Part shown: piece by piece, positions 16,876 through 25,017 of the stretch | Numbering within the stretch: the first letter of the stretch is position 1 | Layout of the letters: every line of letters begins with the position of its first letter | Source of the DNA: Mycolicibacterium sp. BiH015 | Lineage (GTDB): Bacteria; Actinomycetota; Actinomycetes; Mycobacteriales; Mycobacteriaceae | Direction: 5' to 3' | Assembly (NCBI RefSeq): GCF_027706845.1 | Contig: NZ_JAQGCZ010000007.1 | Location: 62,001-126,000, forward strand | DNA: 64,000 nt | Position numbers and translations under genes: made by a program | Notes under the pieces: model-generated | Seen by the model: the letters and a program-made list of their open reading frames with translations, nothing else | Databases searched by the model: none | Told to the model about the DNA's origin: nothing

Positions 16876-19800
16876 ATGCATCTGAAGAGTCTGACGCTGA
16901 AGGGCTTCAAATCCTTCGCTTCGCCGACGACTCTGCGTTTCGAGCCGGGCATCACGTGCGTCGTCGGCCCCAACGGATCGGGAAAGTCCAACGTCGTCGA
17001 CGCCCTCACCTGGGTGATGGGCGAGCAGGGCGCCAAGACGCTGCGCGGCGGAAAAATGGAGGACGTCATCTTCGCGGGGACGTCCTCGCGGGCCCCGCTG
17101 GGGCGCGCCGAGGTCACGTTGACGATCGACAACTCCGACAATGCGTTGCCGATCGAGTACTCCGAGGTGTCGATCACCCGCCGGATGTTCCGTGACGGTG
17201 CCGGTGAGTACGAGATTAACGGCAGCCGTTGCCGTTTGGCGGACGTGCAGGAGTTGCTCAGCGACTCCGGCATCGGCCGCGAAATGCATGTCATCGTCGG
17301 TCAGGGAAAGCTCTCGGAGATCCTGGAGTCCCGGCCGGAAGATCGTCGTGCGTTCATCGAGGAAGCGGCGGGCGTGCTCAAGCATCGCAAGCGCAAGGAA
17401 AAGGCGGTCCGCAAGCTCGACTCGATGTCAGCCAACCTCGCCCGACTCACCGACCTGACCACGGAGTTGCGCCGACAGCTCAAACCCCTCGGCCGGCAGG
17501 CCGAAATGGCGCGCCGCGCCCAGACGATCCAGGCTGACCTTCGTGACTCGCGGTTGCGGCTGGCCGCCGACGACCTGGTCACCCGGAAAGCCGAGTTCGA
17601 CGACACCAATCAGGCCGAGACGACGTTGCGCCGCGAGCACGCCGAGCTCAGCGAGCAGTTGGAGGCCAGGGCCGTCGAACTCGAGGCCCACGAAAGTGCG
17701 GTCGAAGATTTGAGCGAGCGTGCGGAGTCCGCCCAACAACGCTGGTTCCGGCTCTCCGCGCTGGCCGAGCGGGTGAGCGCGACGGTACGCATCGCCCGTG
17801 AGCGGGCCAAGCACCTCGACGCCGAACCCGATTTCTCGGCCGGACCCGACCCCGACGAGCTGGAAGCCCAGGCCGAGGCCGTCGCCGAGCAGGAGCGGGA
17901 GCTGCTCGAGGAGCTGGCCGAATCGCAGGCCAGGCTCGAATCGGCGCGTGCCGAGCTGTCCGAACGCGAGCAGGCGGCCTCCGAGGCCGAACGGGCCCAC
18001 ATGGCTGCCGCGCGCGCAGAGGCGGACCGCCGCGAGGGGTTGGCCCGGCTCTCGGGGCAGGTCGACACCATGCGCACCCGCGTCGAGTCGGTCGACGAGA
18101 CGGTGGCACGGTTGACCGCGAACATCGACGAGGCCGCGGCCCGCGCCCAGCAGACCCAAGCCGAGTTCGAGACCGTGCAGAGCCGCGTCGGTGAACTCGA
18201 CGCGGGCGAGGTCGGCCTCGACGAGCACCACGACCGCACTGTCAGCGCGCTGCGGCTGGCCGACGAGCGCGTTGCCGAGCTGCAGATGGCCGAACGGGCC
18301 GCCGAACGGCAGGTCGCTTCTCTGCAGGCCCGCATCGACGCATTGTCGGTCGGCCTCGACCGCAAGGACGGGGCCGCCTGGCTGCAGGAAAACCACAGCG
18401 GCACAGGACTTTTCGGATCCATCGCCGACCTGGTGAAGGTGCGCTCTGGGCACGAGGCGGCGATCGCGGCGGTGCTCGGCGCCGCCGCGGACGCCCTCGC
18501 CGCGGAGAACTCCGATGCGGCCCGGGCCGCGGTGGCTGCGCTCAAGGAATCCGACGGTGGTCGCGCCGCGCTCGTCCTGGGCGACTGGCCGTCTCAGCCC
18601 GCGGGGCAGGGCCCGCTGCCCGCAGGGGCATTGTGGGCCGTGGATCTGGTTGAGCCCGCGCCCCGGGTGCAGGGTGCTGTCACAGCCATGCTTGCCGGTG
18701 TGGCCGTCGTGCGCGATCTCGCTTCCGCTCTCGAACTTGTTGCCGCACAACCGCAATTGCGTGCCGTCACCGCCGACGGTGACCTGGTGGGGCCGGGTTG
18801 GGTCAGTGGCGGGTCCGACCGCAAGCCCAGCACGCTGGAGATCACGTCAGAAGTCGACAAGGCACGCACCGAACTCGCCGACGCCGAACGGCAGGTCAGG
18901 GAGCTGTCGGCGGCCCTGTCGGGTGCGCTGGCCGAGCAGTCGGCGCGCCAGGACGCCGCGGAGCAGGCGCTGGCCGCCCTGAACGAGTCCGACGCCGCGA
19001 TCTCGTCCATCTACGAGCAGCTCGGACGGCTCGGGCAGGACGCCCGTGCCGCCGACGACGAATGGCAGCGGCTGATCAAACAGCGCGGCGAGCTGGAGGC
19101 GAGCCGCAACCGGACGGTGGAGGAACTCGCCGAGCTCGAAACACGCTTGCACCATGCTCAGCAGGAGCCGACCTTCGACGTGGAGGTCGTCGACCGCACG
19201 GAGTCAACAGCCGCCGCCGAGGCGGCACGGTCGGCGGAGGTCGAGGCGCGTTTGGCGGTTCGCACCGCCGAAGAGCGGGCCAATGCCGTTCGCGGACGGG
19301 CTGATTCGCTGCGCCGGGCCGCGGTGGCAGAGCGGGAGGCGCGGGCGCGGGCGCAGCGGGCCCGAGAGGCACGAGTGCGTGCGGCCGAGGTGGCCGCCGC
19401 CGTGGCCGAATCCGGCAGGATCGTCGCGCAACGCCTGGGCGAAGCGGTGGCCGTGGCGTCGCGCATCCGCGACGAGGTCGCCGCCGAGCGTCAGGTCCGT
19501 GCCGGCGCACTGACCAAGGCGCGCGAAGAGGTCACCGAGCTCACCTCGCGGATCACAGCGCTCACCGACGCCCTGCACCGGGACGAAGTAGCCAAGGCGC
19601 AGGCGGCCCTGCGCATCGAGCAACTCGAGCAGCAGGTCCTCGAACAGTTCGGCATGGCGGTGGCCGACCTGATCGCAGAGTACGGCCCCGACGTCGCGTT
19701 GCCGCCGTCGGAGCTGGAGATCGCCGAGTACGAGCAGGCCAAGGAGCGCGGTGAACAGGTCACCGCACCCGCGCCGATGCCCTACGACCGGCCGACGCAG

Positions 19801-20460
19801 GAGCGCCGGGCCAAACGCGCCGAGAAAGAGCTGCGAGAGCTCGGCCGTGTGAATCCCCTTGCCCTGGAAGAGTTTGCGGCACTGGAAGAGCGCTACAACT
19901 TCCTGTCGACCCAACTCGAAGATGTCAAGGCAGCCCGCAAGGACCTCCTCGACGTCATCGCCGATGTGGACACGCGCATCCTCCAGGTCTTCACCGAGGC
20001 GTACATGGATGTGGAACGCGAGTTCACTCAGGTGTTCTCGACGCTGTTCCCCGGCGGAGAGGGCAGACTGCTGCTGACCAATCCGAGCGACATGCTGACC
20101 ACCGGCATCGAGGTCGAGGCCCGCCCGCCGGGGAAGAAGATCAAACGGCTCTCGCTGCTGTCGGGCGGCGAGAAGTCACTGACCGCGGTGGCGATGCTCG
20201 TCGCGATCTTCCGGGCGCGCCCGTCACCGTTCTATGTGATGGACGAGGTCGAGGCCGCGCTCGACGATGTGAACCTGCGCCGCCTGATCAGTCTGTTCGA
20301 GCAGCTGCGCGAGCGGTCGCAGCTCATCGTCATCACGCACCAGAAGCCGACGATGGAGGTCGCCGACGCGCTCTACGGCGTCACGATGCGCGGCGACGGC
20401 ATCACGACGGTCATCTCGCAGCGCATGCGGGGCCAGGAGCTGGTTGCCAGCCCGTCCTGA
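16876..20460 (+). CDS. smc: Chromosome segregation ATPase SMC
   Basis: 1194 residues with classic SMC order: N-terminal head with Walker A GPNGSGKSN (residues 31-39), long coiled coil, a hinge domain near 505-660 (GTGLFGSIADLVKVRSG onwards), second coiled coil, and a C-terminal head with the ABC signature LLSGGEKSL (about 1093) and Walker B FYVMDEVEAALDD (about 1119). It forms dimers that organise and segregate the chromosome with ScpA/ScpB. It lies upstream of ftsY with the fni gene inserted on the opposite strand between them. Confidence 0.97.
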   Translation: MHLKSLTLKGFKSFASPTTLRFEPGITCVVGPNGSGKSNVVDALTWVMGEQGAKTLRGGKMEDVIFAGTSSRAPLGRAEVTLTIDNSDNALPIEYSEVSITRRMFRDGAGEYEINGSRCRLADVQELLSDSGIGREMHVIVGQGKLSEILESRPEDRRAFIEEAAGVLKHRKRKEKAVRKLDSMSANLARLTDLTTELRRQLKPLGRQAEMARRAQTIQADLRDSRLRLAADDLVTRKAEFDDTNQAETTLRREHAELSEQLEARAVELEAHESAVEDLSERAESAQQRWFRLSALAERVSATVRIARERAKHLDAEPDFSAGPDPDELEAQAEAVAEQERELLEELAESQARLESARAELSEREQAASEAERAHMAAARAEADRREGLARLSGQVDTMRTRVESVDETVARLTANIDEAAARAQQTQAEFETVQSRVGELDAGEVGLDEHHDRTVSALRLADERVAELQMAERAAERQVASLQARIDALSVGLDRKDGAAWLQENHSGTGLFGSIADLVKVRSGHEAAIAAVLGAAADALAAENSDAARAAVAALKESDGGRAALVLGDWPSQPAGQGPLPAGALWAVDLVEPAPRVQGAVTAMLAGVAVVRDLASALELVAAQPQLRAVTADGDLVGPGWVSGGSDRKPSTLEITSEVDKARTELADAERQVRELSAALSGALAEQSARQDAAEQALAALNESDAAISSIYEQLGRLGQDARAADDEWQRLIKQRGELEASRNRTVEELAELETRLHHAQQEPTFDVEVVDRTESTAAAEAARSAEVEARLAVRTAEERANAVRGRADSLRRAAVAEREARARAQRAREARVRAAEVAAAVAESGRIVAQRLGEAVAVASRIRDEVAAERQVRAGALTKAREEVTELTSRITALTDALHRDEVAKAQAALRIEQLEQQVLEQFGMAVADLIAEYGPDVALPPSELEIAEYEQAKERGEQVTAPAPMPYDRPTQERRAKRAEKELRELGRVNPLALEEFAALEERYNFLSTQLEDVKAARKDLLDVIADVDTRILQVFTEAYMDVEREFTQVFSTLFPGGEGRLLLTNPSDMLTTGIEVEARPPGKKIKRLSLLSGGEKSLTAVAMLVAIFRARPSPFYVMDEVEAALDDVNLRRLISLFEQLRERSQLIVITHQKPTMEVADALYGVTMRGDGITTVISQRMRGQELVASPS

Positions 20461-20544
20461 CCGCGAAGACGTTCACCGAGCGTGCGCCCAGGGCGAAAAG
20501 TCGGCGCATTCTCCGCCCTCGACGCACTGTCGGCGTGGGGCCGC

Positions 20545-21570
20545 TCAAGCCGGAGTCACCCCGCGTTTGCGCAGCTCGTCGAGATTGCCCGCCCCGCATC
20601 CGTGCAGGCACACGAGGAGCTCCTCGATGAAGCCTTGCAGCCAATCCGCCACGGCGGCAGCCGATTCGACCGCCGGCGCGAGCAGCGGCCGGGCGATCGC
20701 GACGACCTCGGCGCCCATCGCGAGCGCTTTCGCGGCGTCCATGCCGGTGCGGATACCGCCCGAGGCGACGAGCGGGACGTCGGGGAGCAGCGCCTTGACC
20801 TCGGTGAGTGCCTGTGCGGTGGGGATACCCCACTCGGCGAGCGCCGGGTAGCGCACCTCGCCGTACCGGACGAACTGCTCGATGCGCGCCCATGACGTGC
20901 CGCCGGCTCCCGCGACGTCGATCGCCGCGACAGGGCAGTCGGCGAGTTCGGCAGCGGCAGCAGCCCCGATTCCGTGGCCCACCTCTTTGAGCATCACGGG
21001 ATAGCCGATCGAGCCCGCCACCTCGCGCAGCCGCGCGATCGAACCCGAGAAGTCGGTGTCGCCGTTGTGCTGCATCGCTTCCTGCAGCGGGTTGGCATGC
21101 ACCGCAAGGGCATTGGCGCCGACACGATCCAGCACTTTCGCGAGCACCGATGCCGGCGACGTCTGCAGCTGCGCCATGCCGATGTTGCCGACCAGCAGCA
21201 CGTCGGGTGCCACGCCGCGGACGTCGAAGCTCGCCGCCGCGACGTCATCGTCGATCATGACGCGCTGCGAGCCCAGCATCATGCCGACGCCGAGCTGCTG
21301 TGCCGCGGCCGCGAGATTGCGGTTGATGATGCCCGACAGCTCCGCACCGCCGGTCATCGCGCCGATGAGGACCGGCGCACTCAGGCGCGACCCGAGGAAC
21401 TCGGTGCCGAGGTCCACGGTGTCGAGATCGGTCTGGGTCAATGCGTTGTACGGCAGCCGATAGCGTTCGAAGCCGGTGGTCAACGTCTGGTAATCGACCG
21501 GTTCGGTCAGGCACACGTCGATGTGTCGGCGCTTGCGGTGCCGCATCACGGACCCGGGGTCAGGCGTCAC
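20545..21570 (-). CDS. fni: Type 2 isopentenyl-diphosphate delta-isomerase
   Basis: 341 residues, FMN- and NADPH-dependent TIM-barrel enzyme that interconverts isopentenyl and dimethylallyl diphosphate. Characteristic stretches are the N-terminal RKRRHIDVCL, the Gly-rich IGAMTGG, VHANPLQE, and VAGAGGTSWARIE. The start is GTG 21570; an internal ATG at 21546 is an alternative. It is convergent with smc and divergent from ftsY, only 28 bases away. M. tuberculosis has a type 1 isomerase (Idi) elsewhere and nothing here, so this is an insertion relative to that genome. Confidence 0.92.
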   Translation of the reverse strand: MTPDPGSVMRHRKRRHIDVCLTEPVDYQTLTTGFERYRLPYNALTQTDLDTVDLGTEFLGSRLSAPVLIGAMTGGAELSGIINRNLAAAAQQLGVGMMLGSQRVMIDDDVAAASFDVRGVAPDVLLVGNIGMAQLQTSPASVLAKVLDRVGANALAVHANPLQEAMQHNGDTDFSGSIARLREVAGSIGYPVMLKEVGHGIGAAAAAELADCPVAAIDVAGAGGTSWARIEQFVRYGEVRYPALAEWGIPTAQALTEVKALLPDVPLVASGGIRTGMDAAKALAMGAEVVAIARPLLAPAVESAAAVADWLQGFIEELLVCLHGCGAGNLDELRKRGVTPA

Positions 21571-21598
21571 GGGTTATGCCCCCTGAGACAATGGCACG

Positions 21599-23002
21599 GT
21601 GAGTGAGGGTCTCTGGATCGCGATTGCGGTCATCGCTGTTCTGCTTGTCGCCGCGCTCGTCGTAGGCCTGGTGCGATACCGCCGCCGCAGGATCAGCCTG
21701 TCGGAACCGGACACTGCTACTCCCATCGATCGCTCCGGCGGCTACACCGCCACGTCCAGCATCACTTTTACACAGTCGGCGCCCCCGGAAGCCCCGGTGA
21801 CGCCGCCCAAAGCGCCCGAGCGCCCTCCGCGGCTGGATACCAGCGGCCTACCTGCCGTCGGCGATGATGCCACCATCCCGCGCGACGCGCCCAAACGGCC
21901 CATCGCCGATGTCAGGCTGCCCGAACCGCCGGTTGTGGAGCCCGTCGCCGCCCCCGAGCTTCCCGCCGAGGAACGCGACGTCGCGCCCGTCGAGACGCCT
22001 GAGACGGTCACTGAGGTCGCCGGGCCTGTCGCGGACGAGGTTGTCGAGGAGGCCGCGCCCGGCCCGCAGATCGATACCATCGCACCTACCGAGGGCCGCC
22101 TGGATCGCCTACGTGGTCGGCTCTCCAAGTCCCAGAACACGCTGGGACGCAGCATGCTGGGACTGCTCGGTGGCGGCGACCTCGACGAGGAATCCTGGGA
22201 AGAGGTCGAGGACACCCTGCTGATCGCCGACCTCGGACCGGTGGTCACCGAGTCCGTCATCATTTCACTGCGCGCCAAGATGGCGAGCAGTCGGGTGCGC
22301 AGCGAGGCCGACGCGCGCGCGGTGCTGCGGGAGGTGCTGATCGCCGAACTCCAGCCCGACCTGGAGCGTTCGATCCGGGCCCTGCCGCACGCCGACAAGC
22401 CCTCTGTCCTGCTCGTCGTCGGAGTCAACGGCACCGGAAAGACGACGACCGTGGGCAAGCTGGCCCGCGTCCTGGTGGCCGACGGCCGTCGTGTCGTCCT
22501 CGGTGCGGCGGACACGTTCCGTGCCGCGGCGGCCGACCAGCTTCAGTCCTGGGCGTCGCGCGTGGGCGCACAGGTGGTCCGGGGACCCGAAGGCGCCGAT
22601 CCCGCGTCGGTGGCGTTCGACGCCGTCGACACGGGAATTGCCACGGGCGCCGATGTCGTCCTCGTCGACACCGCGGGCCGGCTGCACACCAAGACCGGCC
22701 TGATGGACGAGCTCGGCAAGGTCAAACGCGTGGTCAGCAAGCGCGCCGAGGTCGACGAGGTGCTCCTGGTGCTCGACGCGACAATCGGCCAGAACAGCCT
22801 GCCGCAGGCGCGCGTGTTCGCCGAAGTTGTCGACATCACCGGTGTGGTGCTGACCAAACTCGACGGGACAGCCAAGGGCGGCATCGTGTTCCGCGTGCAA
22901 CAGGAGCTCGGTGTGCCGGTCAAGCTCGTCGGGCTGGGGGAGGGACCGGACGATCTCGCGCCGTTCGAGCCCGCCGCATTCGTCGACGCTCTGCTCGGCT
23001 GA
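21599..23002 (+). CDS. ftsY: Signal recognition particle receptor FtsY
   Basis: 467 residues, GTG start. An N-terminal membrane helix (about residues 3-24) followed by RYRRRR, then a Pro/Glu-rich linker to about residue 165, then the SRP GTPase NG domain. The P-loop is GVNGTGKTTT (about 276-285), with DTAGRLHTK and the TKLDGTAKGG motif. It receives Ffh-ribosome complexes at the membrane. The N-terminal transmembrane anchor is usual for actinobacterial FtsY. The 3' gap leads to the GlnR-like boxes of amtB. Confidence 0.96.
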   Translation: MSEGLWIAIAVIAVLLVAALVVGLVRYRRRRISLSEPDTATPIDRSGGYTATSSITFTQSAPPEAPVTPPKAPERPPRLDTSGLPAVGDDATIPRDAPKRPIADVRLPEPPVVEPVAAPELPAEERDVAPVETPETVTEVAGPVADEVVEEAAPGPQIDTIAPTEGRLDRLRGRLSKSQNTLGRSMLGLLGGGDLDEESWEEVEDTLLIADLGPVVTESVIISLRAKMASSRVRSEADARAVLREVLIAELQPDLERSIRALPHADKPSVLLVVGVNGTGKTTTVGKLARVLVADGRRVVLGAADTFRAAAADQLQSWASRVGAQVVRGPEGADPASVAFDAVDTGIATGADVVLVDTAGRLHTKTGLMDELGKVKRVVSKRAEVDEVLLVLDATIGQNSLPQARVFAEVVDITGVVLTKLDGTAKGGIVFRVQQELGVPVKLVGLGEGPDDLAPFEPAAFVDALLG

Positions 23003-23039
23003 TCGCCGAATTTCGGTGTGCCGGCGTGAATTTTTGCTG

Positions 23040-23099
23040 TTCACGGCCGATGAAACATGAGCGTAACGGCGTAGGCGTGTCCGTTCACATGCGTGAAAC
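23040..23099 (+). promoter_or_regulatory. Cluster of GlnR-like boxes upstream of amtB
   Basis: GAAAC-6-GTAAC lies at 23052-23067 and TTCAC-6-GAAAC at 23084-23099, with another TTCAC at 23040-23044. The half-sites fit the actinobacterial GlnR consensus (GTnAC-n6-GAAAC and its inverse). The two 16-base elements start 32 bases apart, about three helical turns, so they face the same side of the DNA. GlnR is known to activate amt-glnB-glnD in mycobacteria under nitrogen limitation. Confidence 0.6.
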
Positions 23100-23188
23100 A
23101 CAACAGAATCACAGGTGAAACGCTTGCAAAAGAGTCTCTTCGGGAGGCCGATCACGATCGGCCGCCATCCCAAGGAGGTTCACACAAA

Positions 23189-24562
23189 GTGGCATTCGGC
23201 TTACACGACGCGGTCCTAGCCATACCGGACGAGAATTTTCTGCCCTTCGCAGAGGGCGGCCTCAGTGCCGGTGACACGGCCTGGGTGCTGACGTCGGCCG
23301 CACTGGTGTTGTTCATGACACCGGGACTCGCGTTCTTCTACGGCGGCCTGTCCCGCCAGAAGTCCGTCCTCAACATGATGATGATGTCGTTCGGATCGAT
23401 CGGTGTCGTCAGCGTCATCTACGTGCTGTGGGGCTATTCGATGTCCTTTGCCTCGGCGCACACCGGCGAGAGCGACTTCTTCGGCGTCTTCGACAATCCG
23501 TTCTCCTTGTTCGGCCTCAGTCAGTTGACGGAGGTCCGCGAACTCGACGGCGCTGACACCTTTGTCTCCGGCGGCTTCGGGACGGTGCCCGCCATCGTCT
23601 GGGTGGCATTCCAGCTCACGTTCGCGGTGATCACCGTGGCGCTCATCAGCGGCGCGGTCGCAGAGCGCATGAAGTTCGGCACCTGGCTGTTGTTCGGCGG
23701 AATCTGGGTCACCCTGGTGTATTTCCCGCTGTCGCACATGGTTTGGGGCGGCGGTCTGCTCTCGGGCGCCGAAGACGGCATCGCCGCCAAGCTGTTCGGT
23801 GTCGACGAAGAAGGCGCAGCCAACGTATCGCCGATCGACTTCGCCGGTGGCACCGTGGTTCACATCAACGCCGGTATGGCCGCCCTCGTGTTGGCAATCC
23901 TGCTGGGCAAGCGCGCCGGATTCGGCAAGACCGCCTACCGTCCGCACAACATCCCCTTCGTGATGCTGGGTGCTGCGATCCTGTGGTTCGGATGGTTCGG
24001 CTTCAACGTGGGTTCCGAGGGCGCTGCTGACATGCTCGCCGGCGCGGTGTGGGTCAACACGACCGCTGCCACTGCGGCCGCGATGCTGGGCTGGCTTCTG
24101 GTGGAACGCATCCGCGACGGTCACGCCACCAGCGTCGGCGCCGCTTCCGGCATCGTCGCGGGACTGGTCGCGATCACCCCGGCCTGCGGCTCGCTCAGCG
24201 CGATCGGCTCGTTGATCCTCGGTGCGATCGCCGGTGTCCTGTCGGCGCTTGCCATTGCCCTGAAGTACAAGTTCGGCTACGACGATTCGCTCGACGTCGT
24301 CGGTGTTCACCTCGTCGCCGGCCTGTGGGGCACCATCGGCATCGGCTTCCTGGCCACCGAAACGGGACTGTTCTACGGCGGTGGGGTGCAGCAACTGGTC
24401 GTGCAGGTCGTGATCGCACTGGTAGCCGTCATCTTCACCGCCGTGATGACCGCCATCATCGCGTTCGTCGTCAAGCCGCTGGGTTGGCGGGTGTCCAGGG
24501 AGGACGAGGACACTGGTATTGATGAGACCGAACACGCCGAAACGGCTTACGAGCTCGCCTGA
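23189..24562 (+). CDS. amtB: Ammonium transporter AmtB
   Basis: 457 residues from GTG 23189, chosen because AAGGAGG ends 10 bases before it; a frame open back to 23093 lacks a ribosome site. About eleven membrane segments with the family motifs FYGGLSRQKSVLNMMM and, near residue 310, GWLLVERIRDGHATSVGAASG. The C-terminal cytosolic tail carries the sites for PII docking. It imports ammonium, probably under nitrogen limitation. It is followed 35 bases later by glnB, then glnD. An 8-base inverted repeat (GGCCGATC/GATCGGCC, 23146-23163) lies just before the ribosome site. Confidence 0.95.
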   Translation: MAFGLHDAVLAIPDENFLPFAEGGLSAGDTAWVLTSAALVLFMTPGLAFFYGGLSRQKSVLNMMMMSFGSIGVVSVIYVLWGYSMSFASAHTGESDFFGVFDNPFSLFGLSQLTEVRELDGADTFVSGGFGTVPAIVWVAFQLTFAVITVALISGAVAERMKFGTWLLFGGIWVTLVYFPLSHMVWGGGLLSGAEDGIAAKLFGVDEEGAANVSPIDFAGGTVVHINAGMAALVLAILLGKRAGFGKTAYRPHNIPFVMLGAAILWFGWFGFNVGSEGAADMLAGAVWVNTTAATAAAMLGWLLVERIRDGHATSVGAASGIVAGLVAITPACGSLSAIGSLILGAIAGVLSALAIALKYKFGYDDSLDVVGVHLVAGLWGTIGIGFLATETGLFYGGGVQQLVVQVVIALVAVIFTAVMTAIIAFVVKPLGWRVSREDEDTGIDETEHAETAYELA

Positions 24563-24597
24563 CCGGCGACAATTTCATCGGAAGGGATCATCTACAC

Positions 24598-24936
24598 ATG
24601 AAGCTGATAACAGCGATCGTCAAGCCGTTCACGCTGGAAGATGTCAAGACCGGTCTTGAGCAGACGGGCATTCTGGGAATGACCGTCAGCGAGGTTCAGG
24701 GCTACGGGCGGCAGAAGGGGCACACCGAGGTCTACCGCGGCGCGGAGTACTCGGTCGACTTCGTGCCCAAGGTTCGGGTGGAGGTCGTCGTGGACGACGC
24801 CGCCGTCGACAAAGTGGTGGACGTCATCGTCCAAGCTGCGCGCACGGGAAAGATCGGCGACGGCAAGGTCTGGGTCAGCCCGGTCGAAACCGTCGTGCGG
24901 GTGCGTACCGGCGAGCGCGGGGCTGATGCCCTTTGA
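24598..24936 (+). CDS. glnB: Nitrogen regulatory protein PII
   Basis: 112 residues, standard PII size. Tyr51 in the T-loop (GHTEVYRGAEY) is the residue modified by GlnD, and the C-terminal GKIGDGKVWV loop binds ATP and 2-oxoglutarate. In actinobacteria PII is adenylylated rather than uridylylated by GlnD, and it controls AmtB. AAGGG lies upstream of the ATG. The gene sits between amtB and glnD in the usual order, so the sensor, its target and its modifying enzyme share an operon. Confidence 0.96.
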   Translation: MKLITAIVKPFTLEDVKTGLEQTGILGMTVSEVQGYGRQKGHTEVYRGAEYSVDFVPKVRVEVVVDDAAVDKVVDVIVQAARTGKIGDGKVWVSPVETVVRVRTGERGADAL

Positions 24937-24961
24937 TCCGTATCGTGGAATGAGAGGTCGT

Positions 24962-25010
24962 CTCCCGGCAGTTGCGCCGTGTGAGTGCTGGATCGTCAAG
25001 TGCCGGGAGG
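24962..25010 (+). promoter_or_regulatory. Hairpin that buries the glnD ribosome-binding site
   Basis: CTCCCGGCA (24962-24970) pairs perfectly with TGCCGGGAG (25001-25009) across a 30-base loop; one more G-U pair is possible. The right arm contains the glnD Shine-Dalgarno GGGAGG, 7 bases before the GTG start at 25018. In the glnB-glnD mRNA this stem would reduce glnD translation unless opened. Confidence 0.55.
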
Positions 25011-25017
25011 ACAACTC

